A stretch of DNA of 64,000 nucleotides from Salinispirillum sp. LH 10-3-1 (GTDB taxonomy: Bacteria; Pseudomonadota; Gammaproteobacteria; Pseudomonadales; Natronospirillaceae), in assembly GCF_030643825.1 (NCBI RefSeq), contig NZ_CP101717.1:1426001-1490000 (forward strand). The letters run 5' to 3'. Shown in pieces: positions 48,530 to 58,415 of this stretch. A program made the position numbers and the translations under genes. How positions within the stretch are numbered: the stretch's first letter is position 1; each line of letters opens with the position of its first letter. Under the pieces are notes generated by a model, which was not told the origin of the DNA, did no database searches, and saw only the letters and a list, made by a program, of their open reading frames with translations.

Positions 48530-49623
48530 AAATTCTTGTTACAGGCGGCGCAGGGTTCATAGGCTCTGCCGTAGTTCGCCACATCATTAACAACACTGAA
48601 GACAGCGTTATTAATGTCGACAAACTCACTTACGCCGGTAACCCTGAAAACCTGATCGAAATAAGCGCATCCAGCCGCTACGCCTTCGAGCAGGTAGATA
48701 TCTGCGACCCCGCAGAGCTAGACAGAGTTTTTCAGCAGCACCAACCAGACGCCGTTATGCACCTGGCGGCAGAAAGTCATGTAGACCGCTCTATCGACGG
48801 CCCAGCAGCCTTTATAGAAACCAACGTTGTCGGCACATACACACTGCTTGAAGCCGCGCGTAAGTATTGGCAAGCATTGAGCGCAGAGCGAAAATCAGAA
48901 TTTCGGTTTCACCACATCTCGACAGATGAAGTCTATGGTGATCTTCCACACTCGGAAGAAGACGCTAACGCACACCAGCACCTGTTTACTGAAACAACCG
49001 CTTACGCTCCCAGCAGCCCGTACTCTGCCAGCAAAGCGAGTTCAGACCACTTAGTGCGAGCGTGGCGCAGAACCTACGGGTTACCAACATTAGTCACCAA
49101 CTGCTCTAACAACTACGGCCCTTATCACTTTCCAGAAAAGCTTGTGCCGCACATCATTCTCAATGCACTGCATGGCAAACCGTTACCCGTGTATGGCAAG
49201 GGCGACCAGATTCGGGACTGGTTGTACGTTGAAGACCACGCTCGAGCGCTCTATCACGTTATAACCACTGGAGAAGTCGGTGAAACCTACAACATCGGTG
49301 GGCATAACGAGAAGAAAAACATCGAAGTGGTGGAAATGCTGTGCGATATCATGCAAGAACTGAAACCGAAATCGAAATCGAAACCCTACCGCGACCTCAT
49401 CACCTTTGTGAAAGACCGCCCAGGCCACGACCGTCGTTACGCTATTGATGCAACGAAAATCGACAAAGAACTCGGCTGGAAGCCAGAGGAAACGTTCGAA
49501 ACAGGCATGCGTAAAACCGTTGAATGGTACTTGAACAACGAACAGTGGTGGCAGCGAGTTTTAAATGGCGAGTATCAACTCACCCGCCTAGGGGAAAGCT
49601 CAGAGAAGGGAGCAATTGTATGA
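48526..49623 (+). CDS. rmlB: dTDP-glucose 4,6-dehydratase
   Basis: The 365-residue protein has [13 protein letters not shown] at the N-terminus, [26 protein letters not shown] with the catalytic Asp-Glu pair after Thr, and [15 protein letters not shown] with the Tyr-x3-Lys. It makes dTDP-4-keto-6-deoxyglucose. The ATG overlaps the stop of the preceding gene. No rmlC or rmlD is present, so the product goes to the aminotransferase rather than to rhamnose. Confidence 0.96.
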   Translation: MKILVTGGAGFIGSAVVRHIINNTEDSVINVDKLTYAGNPENLIEISASSRYAFEQVDICDPAELDRVFQQHQPDAVMHLAAESHVDRSIDGPAAFIETNVVGTYTLLEAARKYWQALSAERKSEFRFHHISTDEVYGDLPHSEEDANAHQHLFTETTAYAPSSPYSASKASSDHLVRAWRRTYGLPTLVTNCSNNYGPYHFPEKLVPHIILNALHGKPLPVYGKGDQIRDWLYVEDHARALYHVITTGEVGETYNIGGHNEKKNIEVVEMLCDIMQELKPKSKSKPYRDLITFVKDRPGHDRRYAIDATKIDKELGWKPEETFETGMRKTVEWYLNNEQWWQRVLNGEYQLTRLGESSEKGAIV

Positions 49624-50498
49624 AGGGGATAGTACTAGCGGGTGGCTCAGGTACTCGATTGTACCCAATCACCAAAGGAGTATCCAAACAGCTCCTTCCG
49701 GTGTACGACAAACCCATGATCTACTACCCAATTTCAGTTTTGATGCTGGCGGGAATACGAGACATTCTGATCATCACAACACCTGAAGAACAAACCAGCT
49801 TCATACGCTTATTGGGTGACGGCAGTGACTTTGGCATAAACCTAAGTTACGCCATGCAACCAAGCCCAGACGGACTCGCACAAGCCTTTACTATTGGAGA
49901 AGAGTTCATCGGCGCTGACAATGTGTGCCTAGTGCTGGGTGACAACATTTTTTATGGTCAAGGCTTCACTCCTAAACTAAAACAGGCCGTAGCCAATGCC
50001 GAACATGGTAATGGTGCCACCGTGTTTGGGTACCAAGTGAAAGACCCCGAACGCTTTGGTGTGGTTGAATTCGACGAAAAACGAAAAGCAATTTCGATAG
50101 AAGAAAAGCCAGATAAGCCAAAATCGCATTATGCTGTCACCGGCCTGTATTTTTATGACAACGCCGTGATAGAAATGGCGAAGCAGGTAAAACCCTCGGG
50201 GCGAGGTGAGCTAGAAATAACGACGCTCAACGAAATGTATCTAAATCAACATAAGCTGAATGTAGAAATGCTTGGCCGGGGCTTTGCTTGGCTGGATACC
50301 GGAACACACGAAAGCTTGTTGGAAGCTGCGCAGTTTGTAGAGACAATTGAAAAACGCCAAGGCTACAAAATAGCCTGTTTGGAAGAAATTGCTTGGCGGA
50401 ATGGCTGGCTAACAACTCAAGAAATCAAAAGGGCCGGAAAAGCCTTAGCCAAGAACGGATATGGTAAATACCTCATTGATGTGGTGAAAGAAGCATGA
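49620..50498 (+). CDS. rmlA: Glucose-1-phosphate thymidylyltransferase
   Basis: The 292-residue protein has [20 protein letters not shown] and [13 protein letters not shown], diagnostic of RmlA. It makes dTDP-glucose for RmlB. I start at ATG 49620, which overlaps the rmlB stop (ATGA); the frame is open upstream to 49524 inside rmlB but that part is not RmlA-like. The next gene again overlaps by four bases. Confidence 0.96.
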   Translation: MKGIVLAGGSGTRLYPITKGVSKQLLPVYDKPMIYYPISVLMLAGIRDILIITTPEEQTSFIRLLGDGSDFGINLSYAMQPSPDGLAQAFTIGEEFIGADNVCLVLGDNIFYGQGFTPKLKQAVANAEHGNGATVFGYQVKDPERFGVVEFDEKRKAISIEEKPDKPKSHYAVTGLYFYDNAVIEMAKQVKPSGRGELEITTLNEMYLNQHKLNVEMLGRGFAWLDTGTHESLLEAAQFVETIEKRQGYKIACLEEIAWRNGWLTTQEIKRAGKALAKNGYGKYLIDVVKEA

Positions 50499-51607
50499 AA
50501 GAAATCATACCGGTCACTAAGCCCTACTTACCAAGCCGAGAAAAGCTCAACAAGTACATTGATGGCATCTATGAACGAAACTGGCTTACAAACAATGGCC
50601 CGCTGGTACAAGAGCTTACGAAAAGGCTTGAGGAATACCTTGGTGTCGAAAACCTTCTCCTCATATCCAACGGCACGCTAGCCTTACAAATTGCGTATCG
50701 CGCACTAGGCATAAATGAGCCTGCAAATGGGAAGCCTGCAGAAGCTATAACGACGCCGTTTACCTTCGTAGCGACTTCTAGCTCGCTAAAATGGGAAGGT
50801 GTTAATCCTGTGTTTGTAGACATAGACAAGGATACATGGAACCTCGACCCAGAGTTAATAGAAGAAGCCATCACACCTCAGACACGTGCCATAGTTCCCG
50901 TTCACGTGTTCGGTAATCCTTGCGATGTAGAAGCGATTCACGAAATTGCTGAACGTCATCAATTAAAGGTGATTTATGACGCCGCGCATGCGTTTGGGGT
51001 AAATTACAGAAACGAAAGTGTACTTAAGTGGGGGGATGCAGCCACCTTGAGTTTTCACGCCACAAAGGTTTTTCATACCATTGAAGGCGGTGCCATTGTA
51101 TTCAAACACAAGAAAGATCTTGAAAAAGCAAAAGCTCTAATTAACTTTGGTATCACCGGCCCTGACCAAATCAGTGAATTAGGCATCAATGCTAAAATGA
51201 GTGAGTTCAATGCGGCAATGGGGTTGTGTGTGTTGGATGATATTATTCACGTATTTCAAGACAGAAAAGAAAGATATGAACGCTATATGGGGCGCTTAAG
51301 TAGTAGGTTAGAAAGACAGTGTTTGAATGAACATTCGTCATTAAATTATTCATACATACCAATTCTCTTAGATGAAGAAAATGTGCTTAAAGACACATTA
51401 GAAGTATTTAGTGATAATGACATCTATCCTCGTAGATACTTTTACCCTTCACTAAATAATATAGATATTTCAAGCTCTTGCTTAACTTTGCCGATTTCAG
51501 AGTCAGTGTCTTCTAGGGTATTGTGTTTACCTATTTACTCGACCTTGAAAGCCGAAGACATAGATGGCATATCAAATATTGTGAATTCAGTTGGTGGAAG
51601 ATTATGA
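50495..51607 (+). CDS. DegT/DnrJ/EryC1-family sugar aminotransferase (VioA-like)
   Basis: The 370-residue PLP enzyme has the family pattern [37 protein letters not shown] and the PLP lysine in [13 protein letters not shown] (about residue 190). Sitting between rmlA and a NeuD-type acetyltransferase, without a 3,4-ketoisomerase, it most likely aminates dTDP-4-keto-6-deoxyglucose at C4, giving viosamine or its C4 epimer (inference). GC drops in the second half, near 51.2 kb onward. Confidence 0.88.
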   Translation: MKEIIPVTKPYLPSREKLNKYIDGIYERNWLTNNGPLVQELTKRLEEYLGVENLLLISNGTLALQIAYRALGINEPANGKPAEAITTPFTFVATSSSLKWEGVNPVFVDIDKDTWNLDPELIEEAITPQTRAIVPVHVFGNPCDVEAIHEIAERHQLKVIYDAAHAFGVNYRNESVLKWGDAATLSFHATKVFHTIEGGAIVFKHKKDLEKAKALINFGITGPDQISELGINAKMSEFNAAMGLCVLDDIIHVFQDRKERYERYMGRLSSRLERQCLNEHSSLNYSYIPILLDEENVLKDTLEVFSDNDIYPRRYFYPSLNNIDISSSCLTLPISESVSSRVLCLPIYSTLKAEDIDGISNIVNSVGGRL

Positions 51608-52239
51608 AAAAGGAAGTTTTTATATTGGGGGTCGGGAACAACACTTCTGTATACATAGATCTTGCGGAGGCGTGTGGCTTTGACGTCATAGGCCTCTATC
51701 ACTATGACCTCAGTAGGAAAGGTGAAATATATTTCGGAAAGAAAATTCTAGGTAGTAATGAAGAGCTTTTCTCCGAAAACAATCTAGTAGGAAAGTCTTT
51801 TTCTGTCAGTGTAGGCGATAATAGACTTAGAGTAGAATTGTCTGAAAAGATAAGGAGTATGGGTGGAAAAGTTATAACGCTAATTCATCCTACCGCATCT
51901 GTATCACCCTACGCTACAATAGATGAGGGTGTAACTATTCAAGCAAATGCAGTAGTTCAAGCTGGTGTATCCATCGAAGAAGACTCAGTAGTTTCTTACT
52001 TAGCTGGTGTAACACATACGAGTAAAATTAAAAAAGGGTGTTATATAGCAACGCGTGCAACTGTAGGAGCTTATATCACTGTAGATGAGTTAGCTTTTGT
52101 CGGCATGGGTGCAACGCTTGTTTCAGAGAAATTAAAAAGAGTTGGAAAAAGGTCTGTGGTAGGAGCTGGAAGTCTAGTTATCTCAGACGTTAACGATACA
52201 CAAGTTGTTGCAGGCTTACCAGCCAAGCCGATTCTATAG
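51604..52239 (+). CDS. NeuD/VioB-like sugar O/N-acetyltransferase
   Basis: The 211-residue protein has a small N-terminal Rossmann-like part (FILGVGNNTSVYIDLAEACG) and a left-handed beta-helix of hexapeptide repeats (about 95-205), ending DTQVVAGLPAKPIL. It overlaps the aminotransferase by four bases (ATG 51604). It should acetylate the 4-amino group made by that enzyme to give a dTDP-4-acetamido-4,6-dideoxyhexose. The open frame to 51523 overlaps the previous gene and is not used. Confidence 0.88.
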   Translation: MKKEVFILGVGNNTSVYIDLAEACGFDVIGLYHYDLSRKGEIYFGKKILGSNEELFSENNLVGKSFSVSVGDNRLRVELSEKIRSMGGKVITLIHPTASVSPYATIDEGVTIQANAVVQAGVSIEEDSVVSYLAGVTHTSKIKKGCYIATRATVGAYITVDELAFVGMGATLVSEKLKRVGKRSVVGAGSLVISDVNDTQVVAGLPAKPIL

Positions 52240-52240
52240 T

Positions 52241-53689
52241 ATGTCATTATCGAATAGCACAATCACGGGCATTCTGTGGAACTTCTCTGAGCAGTTGCTA
52301 CGTCGCGGTGTAGGGCTACTAACAACACTGCTTCTAGCCTATTTCCTTGCACCAGAAGCCTATGGATTAGTAGCTATGATGGCGGTGTTTATAGCCATTG
52401 CTACTAGCCTGATGGACTCCGGGTTTCGCCAAGCATTGATTAGGCTAAAGGAGGTAACACAGGACGACCTGAGTACAGCCTTTTATGCAAATCTTTTTCT
52501 CGGAGCCTTTGCTTATACACTGCTTTACTTTACGGCACCATATATATCAACTTTTTACGAAGAACCGCGACTGGTGCTACTAATACGGGTGACAGGATTG
52601 GTTGTTCTAGTGAACTCCTTTCAAGTTGTTCAGATTGCGCTTTTTCATCGACAGATGAACTTTAAGGCGCAACTTAAAGCAAGTTTTCCTGCTGCTTTAG
52701 TTTCAGCATTGGTAGCCATAGTACTTGCATATTCGGGCGCTGGTGTATGGGCCTTAGTTGCTCAAATGTTGGTTGCAGCTTTTATTACTTCTGCATTCCT
52801 TTGGTGGATGAGTGACTGGCGACCAGCTCTCAGCTTTAGTAGTTCATCACTGCGCAGCATGTATAGTTTTGGATATAAACTATTTTTGTCTGGCACTTTG
52901 GATGCAGTATTCAAAAATCTCTACGTTATTGTGATTGCCAAGCTATTTTCAGCTTCAGTTGCAGGCTTGTATTTCTTCGCAGAGAAAATGCGAGAACTTG
53001 TGCTAAGTCAACTGGTTGGTGCGATACAGAATGTGACTTACCCAGCACTGGCAAGTGTTCAAGATGATAATGCTAGGCTTAAAGCAGGCTATCGTAAGGT
53101 AATAGCGGTGACAACTTTCTTGTTGTTTCCAGTTCTGATGTTTCTCGCTGCCCTTGCAGTACCGCTTTTCCATTTTTTATTGCCTGAAAAATGGTGGCCA
53201 GCTGCACCCTACTTACAGTTACTCTGCATATCCGGACTTTTTTATCCACTTCATGCAATTAACCTTAACATACTAAAAGTGAAGGGTCGCTCTGATCTCT
53301 ACCTTTACCTTGAGATTTTGAAGAAAACAATGGTGGTGGTTATTGTTCTAATCAGCTACCGCTATGGCGTTATAGGCATTCTAATCGGACAGATTTTTAG
53401 CTCCGTACTTGCCTATATTCCTAACAGCTATTTTGCGAAAAACCTAATTAACTATCCAGCTAAGGAGCAGGTCAAAGATTTCCTTCCAGGGCTGATGCTA
53501 TCCGTATTCATCGGCGGAATGATCTATTTTGGAGTGCAATTACTTGATTGGCCACCGCTTGTTCTATTGCTTCTGTTCAGTACCAGTGGTGGACTTCTGT
53601 ACTTAATTGGTGCACATGTACTTAACCTACAAGCCTATACATTAGCTTGCGAAATAATACATAACAAAATTAGACCTAAGAATTTATGA
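52241..53689 (+). CDS. wzx: Wzx-type lipopolysaccharide/polysaccharide flippase
   Basis: The 482-residue protein has about 12-14 membrane helices and begins with the flippase-like ILWNFSEQLLRRGVGLLTTLL, with GLVAMMAVFIAIATSLMDSG following. It is of the MviN/polysaccharide-export superfamily and should move the lipid-linked repeat unit across the inner membrane. ATG 52241 starts one base after the acetyltransferase stop. The following glycosyltransferase overlaps it by four bases. Confidence 0.9.
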   Translation: MSLSNSTITGILWNFSEQLLRRGVGLLTTLLLAYFLAPEAYGLVAMMAVFIAIATSLMDSGFRQALIRLKEVTQDDLSTAFYANLFLGAFAYTLLYFTAPYISTFYEEPRLVLLIRVTGLVVLVNSFQVVQIALFHRQMNFKAQLKASFPAALVSALVAIVLAYSGAGVWALVAQMLVAAFITSAFLWWMSDWRPALSFSSSSLRSMYSFGYKLFLSGTLDAVFKNLYVIVIAKLFSASVAGLYFFAEKMRELVLSQLVGAIQNVTYPALASVQDDNARLKAGYRKVIAVTTFLLFPVLMFLAALAVPLFHFLLPEKWWPAAPYLQLLCISGLFYPLHAINLNILKVKGRSDLYLYLEILKKTMVVVIVLISYRYGVIGILIGQIFSSVLAYIPNSYFAKNLINYPAKEQVKDFLPGLMLSVFIGGMIYFGVQLLDWPPLVLLLLFSTSGGLLYLIGAHVLNLQAYTLACEIIHNKIRPKNL

Positions 53690-54711
53690 AAAACCTACGT
53701 ACGCAAGAAGAGATCATGGCCACCTGGAAAGGAGCACATGACAAACCATTAGTTAGCATTTGTTGCATCACCTATAATCATGAGCTATATATCGAAGATG
53801 CTCTAGAGGGATTTTTAATACAAAAGACGGATTTCCCATTTGAAATACTTGTTCATGATGATGCGTCAACAGATAAAACAGCTGAAATTATTCGTAAATA
53901 TGAAGAAAGATACCCTCTGCTCTTTAAGACTATATTTCAAACAGAAAATAAATATTCGTTGGGCATTAAACCAAACCCCCAATTCAATTACCCTAGAGTA
54001 AAGGGCGAATACGTTGCGCTTTGCGAAGGTGATGATTGCTGGATTACACCGGAAAAACTACAAATACAAGTTGAATTTCTTAAGACTAACCCCGCATGTT
54101 CGATGTGCTTTCATAGGGGGAAATTTGAGAAATTCGAAGATTTAGGTGTAAAAGGCAAATCGTCGCCATCTTTTGGAAGAACCGGTACTCTGATGAATAG
54201 AGGTCTGTTCTTTGAGGGGGGATCATCTGCACCGACAGCATCTATGGTGTTTAGATCTATCGTGATTAAAGACCTGCCCAAGTTTTTTGAGCTTGCTCCT
54301 GTCGGAGACATGCCGTTGAAACTATTATGTGCATTGTATGGCGATATTGGCTATATAGATAAAGTAATGAGCATACGACGAATTGGTGTGCCTGGTTCAT
54401 GGAATGTTCGAACTCGATTAATTCCCGAAAAACAAAACCAATATTTGGAAGCAATGATTCTTATGTTGGAGGAGTTTAATGCGTTTACCGGTTACAAGTG
54501 GGCTCAAGAGATTGACTGTAAGTGTGCTAATTATGCAGCACAAATTAATAGAATTGGTATTTCTAAGAAAATAAATGTTAAAAGTAGATACCCAAATTAT
54601 TACAATAAACTTAATATTAAAGAAAAGTTAATTTTTAAGCTTAAGAGCTCTAAATTAATTCTCAAATTGAGAAATGTAAATAATGCTATACTGAGTCTTG
54701 TAAGTAAATAG
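53686..54711 (+). CDS. Family 2 glycosyltransferase
   Basis: The 341-residue protein has a GT-A fold N-terminus: SICCITYNHELYIEDALEGF, EILVHDDASTDKTAEIIRKY and the metal-binding EGDDCWI. It should add one sugar to the repeat unit on the cytosolic side. The ATG overlaps the flippase stop. GC is low, and codon use differs from the manC-ugd part of the cluster. Donor and acceptor cannot be told from sequence. Confidence 0.9.
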   Translation: MKNLRTQEEIMATWKGAHDKPLVSICCITYNHELYIEDALEGFLIQKTDFPFEILVHDDASTDKTAEIIRKYEERYPLLFKTIFQTENKYSLGIKPNPQFNYPRVKGEYVALCEGDDCWITPEKLQIQVEFLKTNPACSMCFHRGKFEKFEDLGVKGKSSPSFGRTGTLMNRGLFFEGGSSAPTASMVFRSIVIKDLPKFFELAPVGDMPLKLLCALYGDIGYIDKVMSIRRIGVPGSWNVRTRLIPEKQNQYLEAMILMLEEFNAFTGYKWAQEIDCKCANYAAQINRIGISKKINVKSRYPNYYNKLNIKEKLIFKLKSSKLILKLRNVNNAILSLVSK

Positions 54712-54724
54712 GGGATTACTTGGT

Positions 54725-55810
54725 ATGAATTTAAGTTCTATGTTAATAGATATCTCTCTGAAGTTTGAAAGGCATCAGAGAGATGATGGTTCGTTTATGG
54801 CAGGTCACAATGGTCCTTATGTTGACCCTGAAAAACCAACCAGAAACACTGCACATATTTTATTTTTATTGGCAAGTGTTTATGAAAATAATCCTAGTGA
54901 TGAGCTAAAGGTAGCGGCTGAAAGATCAATCGAATATCTTTTAAGTAAGGAGTTACGTCCCGCTAGCGCAACCTTCTATTGCCGAGATAAGAAAGGTAAA
55001 GACTCTTGTAATGGTTTGATAGGGCAGGCGTGGGTTATTGAAGCTTTAGTTAAAGCTTCTGAGGTATTTGATCGGGAAGATTGCTATAAAGTTGCTGAAG
55101 AAGTCTTTTTTCTTCATAAATGGAACGAGGATATTGGTATTTGGAATCGCGTTGATATTGATGGATCTGAGTTGAGTGTCGACAGCACGTTCAATCACCA
55201 ACTTTGGTTTGCAGCCGTGGCTGCACAATTGAACAAGACAGCAGTCGCACAGAAACAAGCGTTGACGTTTCTAAGAAAAATCGCTAGTAATGTGACATTG
55301 TATCCGAGTGGGGTGATTTTTCATGCATCGCCAATGGGTTCCGCTTCCGATTATCTATCTCACGGGGTGCTCAGCTTTGCTAGTCAAGTAAAAAACCGGT
55401 TAATACTTAAACGTCGTCTGCGTAGTTTGTATTCTAAGTCGGTCGGCTATCATGGTTTTAATTTATATGCTTACGCCATGCTAAAAGAATCCTTTCCAAA
55501 TGAAAAAATCTGGAATAGTAGTCTAATTGAAAATATCATTAGTGTTGTAGAGAAACCTGAATTTCAAAAAGAACTTATAAAATCTGACTTTGGTTACTAT
55601 TATAACGTATCTGGGATTGAAATAGCTTATGCAATGGAGTCGTTGTGTGATGATAAGAAGAAAGCTCAAGCATGGCTGAATAGGCAGTTTCAATATACGT
55701 TTGAAGACTCTAGTCACCCGCTAACAAAAGGTGTCATCGACAAGAATACTGCTATGGCTAGACTTTACCAAGCCGTTCGATTAAAAAATGACTACGAGAT
55801 ACTTTGTTGA
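54725..55810 (+). CDS. Unknown helical (alpha/alpha toroid-like) protein
   Basis: The 361-residue protein has no signal or membrane helix. It consists of repeated helix pairs with conserved spots such as RNTAHILFLLASVYE, GLIGQAWVIEALVKA, STFNHQLWFAAVAAQL, HGFNLYAYAML and IEIAYAMESL, the spacing of six-hairpin (alpha/alpha)6 glycoside-hydrolase-like or cyclase-like folds. It lies between two polysaccharide genes, 13 bases after the glycosyltransferase. It could modify or hydrolyse a glycan. I assign no function. Confidence 0.78.
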   Translation: MNLSSMLIDISLKFERHQRDDGSFMAGHNGPYVDPEKPTRNTAHILFLLASVYENNPSDELKVAAERSIEYLLSKELRPASATFYCRDKKGKDSCNGLIGQAWVIEALVKASEVFDREDCYKVAEEVFFLHKWNEDIGIWNRVDIDGSELSVDSTFNHQLWFAAVAAQLNKTAVAQKQALTFLRKIASNVTLYPSGVIFHASPMGSASDYLSHGVLSFASQVKNRLILKRRLRSLYSKSVGYHGFNLYAYAMLKESFPNEKIWNSSLIENIISVVEKPEFQKELIKSDFGYYYNVSGIEIAYAMESLCDDKKKAQAWLNRQFQYTFEDSSHPLTKGVIDKNTAMARLYQAVRLKNDYEILC

Positions 55811-56153
55811 AAAAATTTTCTCTTTTTGTGACTGGCTAAATTTACCATGATTGGGAAAATAAATTCCGGTATGAGTGCTATTAGATACTGATGTTCCTAC
55901 TAAAGTATTTTTTCAGTTTTCCTATTGGCTTAATGAGTGGTGTTGTTATTTATGGTCTTGCATATATCCCGGGCTATAAACTCTTTATGGTTTATTATAA
56001 GCAATATTCTAAATAAGTTTGGTCTATATTTATCTAAAAATAAAAACTTGATTTAATTGTAATTGGTCGAATTACTCTTTTTTAGAGTTAAATGATTAAG
56101 TTCTCAATGCACATTTTTTATATTTTGTGCAGTCATATACCTAGGAAAATAGA
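55811..56153. other. AT-rich 343-bp gap in the polysaccharide cluster
   Basis: It holds no full gene. There is one small open frame (55891-56016) and an AT-rich stretch without repeats or hairpins that I could see. It may be decayed coding sequence. Confidence 0.6.
55891..56016 (+). CDS. Possible 41-residue membrane peptide or gene remnant
   Basis: The frame starts at ATG 55891 and gives one hydrophobic helix (FSFPIGLMSGVVIYGLAYI) ending in KQYSK. It has no convincing ribosome site. It may be a leftover of a membrane protein. Confidence 0.22.
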   Translation: MFLLKYFFSFPIGLMSGVVIYGLAYIPGYKLFMVYYKQYSK

Positions 56154-57224
56154 TTGTACTTATCAATTTTACCAGTGGCGCTTTTCTTAAGTGGTTTTGC
56201 CAGATTCGTAAAAGATCGAATTCGATTTATTGTCGTTTTTTTAATACTTCAAATCATGGGGTTGGTGCTGGCTTTAGATAGCAGTATGACAGACTACTCA
56301 AGCTACTCTGAGCACTTCACTAAAGTACCAAATATATCAGAAATTTTAACTGATCCCAAGTCATTTTCACGTGCATACGGTGAGCCAGCTTTTGTTGGGC
56401 TCCAAGTTTTGGCTAAGTCATTAGGTTTAGATTATGTGATCTTTCGAGTTATATTTTACTCTTTGATGATGGCATTTAATGCTATATTTTTCTTAAAATT
56501 TAAGTCGTACTTTGTTTTTATCTTCTTTTGGTATTTTGCTTTCTTTTACCATAATGATGGAAATATAATGAGGACTGCATTTTCTTCCACTTTATTTATG
56601 TTGGGCGTGTTTCATCTAGGCCACAAAAAAACCTATGTTTCTCTTGCATATTTTATCGCGGCTTCCTTGTTTCACTATACTGCTATTATTTTCATCGGTG
56701 TCTATGTAGCTTTCTTTCTTAACTTTGGGCGATGGTTCGTTATTTTCAGTCTGTTATTGAGTCTAATGTTTGGGTTTTTTGGAGTTGGTCGTAGTTTATT
56801 GGTATGGATAACTTCCTATAGTGAGTTGTCGTTTATAATATTTGATAAGATTTACAGGTATGCCAATTACAATTTAAGCCCTGAAGCAGGAGTGGTTAGA
56901 TTTATTACTGTGGTCCCTATGGCGCTTATATTGCTTGTCTTCGTTAAATATAATTTAGTGATTAGAAATCGTTTGGATAGACAATGGCTTGTAGTTTTTT
57001 CTTTATCAGTTTGCTTTTTGTTCATATTTAGTGACTTCAGATTATTTGCTGATCGTATCTTTACTCTTATGGGAATGGCTGGTGGAGCCCTTTTAGTTGC
57101 TTCTTTTAAAGCCTTTAATAGTAGGTCACTTCTTGCGTATCAGTTGTCATGGTTAATTTTACTTTTGATTTTTTCTGTATATAAGTACTTCAATTATAAT
57201 TGGGTTTTAGTGTCTTTGAGTTGA
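56154..57224 (+). CDS. EpsG-like polysaccharide polymerase (Wzy role)
   Basis: The 356-residue product starts at TTG 56154 and has about ten membrane helices. GNIMRTAFSSTLFMLGVFHL, followed by FHYTAIIF, matches the EpsG family pattern (a conserved Arg near an Asn, then a Phe-His near the next helix). In Wzx/Wzy loci such proteins join repeat units on the periplasmic side. No other polymerase candidate is in the cluster, which supports the role. GC is very low. Confidence 0.82.
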   Translation: MYLSILPVALFLSGFARFVKDRIRFIVVFLILQIMGLVLALDSSMTDYSSYSEHFTKVPNISEILTDPKSFSRAYGEPAFVGLQVLAKSLGLDYVIFRVIFYSLMMAFNAIFFLKFKSYFVFIFFWYFAFFYHNDGNIMRTAFSSTLFMLGVFHLGHKKTYVSLAYFIAASLFHYTAIIFIGVYVAFFLNFGRWFVIFSLLLSLMFGFFGVGRSLLVWITSYSELSFIIFDKIYRYANYNLSPEAGVVRFITVVPMALILLVFVKYNLVIRNRLDRQWLVVFSLSVCFLFIFSDFRLFADRIFTLMGMAGGALLVASFKAFNSRSLLAYQLSWLILLLIFSVYKYFNYNWVLVSLS

Positions 57225-57541
57225 CAGTATCATTTTTGGTTTCGCCAAATTATGAGAATTAAAAAACAGTGATCTAGTAAAATATCAGCCAACTTATTTG
57301 GTCTAAAGCAATTTACGTAAAACTCAGCCTTTTCGACCAAAATTGCGTGCGCACTAAACTCGGAAAATTAAATGAACCCCTACCAAGACCAAATTAATTG
57401 CAACTGGGAAGGCCTTGTCGAGAACATCGAGGAGATGGAATAAGGCAGTTGAAAATAGGCTGAATGTCTAGGCATGGTGGTCAATCAGTAGGTTTTTGGA
57501 TCCTCCCTCTAATAGTTTATTTTTTTAATACGGTAACGTTT
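57225..57541. other. AT-rich 317-bp gap with possible gene debris
   Basis: No gene is supported. A 23-codon frame at 57372-57443 (starts MNPYQDQINCNW) is embedded in locally higher GC sequence, unlike its surroundings, and looks like the end of an inserted or deleted element. I could not identify it. Confidence 0.45.
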
Positions 57542-58408
57542 ATGAGTGTTTATTGCGTAGTGATTCCTATTTATAATGATTGGGAAAAACTTTTAGTTAA
57601 TATTGAGATTTATCAATCGCTAATCGAGAAGCACAGGGGTGAAATAGAATTTGTTTTGGTTGATAACGGGTCACGCTATATTCCGAGTGATTCAAGACTG
57701 TCAGACTTCGTGTTACTTAAATGTGAAAAGCCAGGCTCCTACTCGGCACGAAACTTTGCGCTCACCAAATTGCTGCAAGACTATAAGTACTTTATTTTTA
57801 CTGATGCTGATTGTAAGCCAGATATATGTTGGCTGACTAATATTTTTCGGCGGTGTTCGGATGATAATGTACAGCTGCTAGCTGGCGGGGTAGCAATGTA
57901 TTCAATGTCAACTCGTCCAAATTTTGTAGAGTCATATGACTTGATATTGGGTCTTCCGCAGAAAAAATATGTGAGCAGAGGGTATGCTGTTACAGCAAAT
58001 TTAACCATCTCTCGTGATGTATTCCTTTCAATCGGCTTCTTTGACGATTCAAGATTTAGCGGGGGAGACGCTGAATTCTGCCAGAGGGCGGGCTCTGCAG
58101 GGTTCAAGTTAGAATATGAAGAAAGTGCCCTAATATACCATCCAGCTAGAATCGAATTTAGAGAAATAATTAGAAAGGTAAGAAGGGTAGCAGGGGGGCA
58201 AACAGGTAGTGGTAGTTTAAAAAGGCGACTTAATTTTTTTATGAAAATTGTTTTTTCCCCTGTAAGAGAGTTTTACTTTATATTTAAATCTGGTGGTTAC
58301 TATGGGTGGAAAGTTAAACTAAAAGCCACAGCGGTTGTCTTTGTTCTTTGGCCATTCCGAACTTTCGAGTCCATCAAAGCCTTCGTTAGCAGCGCACGAG
58401 TGAGGTAA
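57542..58408 (+). CDS. Family 2 glycosyltransferase
   Basis: The 288-residue protein has CVVIPIYNDWEKLLVNIE, EFVLVDNGSRYIP, PGSYSARNFAL and the DxD in FTDADCKPD, then GGDAEFCQRAGSAGFKL, all typical of GT2. I start at ATG 57542, where the GT-A domain begins; an ATG at 57464 would add a hydrophobic 26-residue extension without support. It should add a sugar of the repeat unit. The next glycosyltransferase starts seven bases later. Confidence 0.88.
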   Translation: MSVYCVVIPIYNDWEKLLVNIEIYQSLIEKHRGEIEFVLVDNGSRYIPSDSRLSDFVLLKCEKPGSYSARNFALTKLLQDYKYFIFTDADCKPDICWLTNIFRRCSDDNVQLLAGGVAMYSMSTRPNFVESYDLILGLPQKKYVSRGYAVTANLTISRDVFLSIGFFDDSRFSGGDAEFCQRAGSAGFKLEYEESALIYHPARIEFREIIRKVRRVAGGQTGSGSLKRRLNFFMKIVFSPVREFYFIFKSGGYYGWKVKLKATAVVFVLWPFRTFESIKAFVSSARVR

Positions 58409-58415
58409 TAGATTT

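Noticed and set aside
57372..57443. 23-codon frame as a gene
   Set aside because: Too short, no recognisable family and no clear ribosome site; kept only as possible debris.
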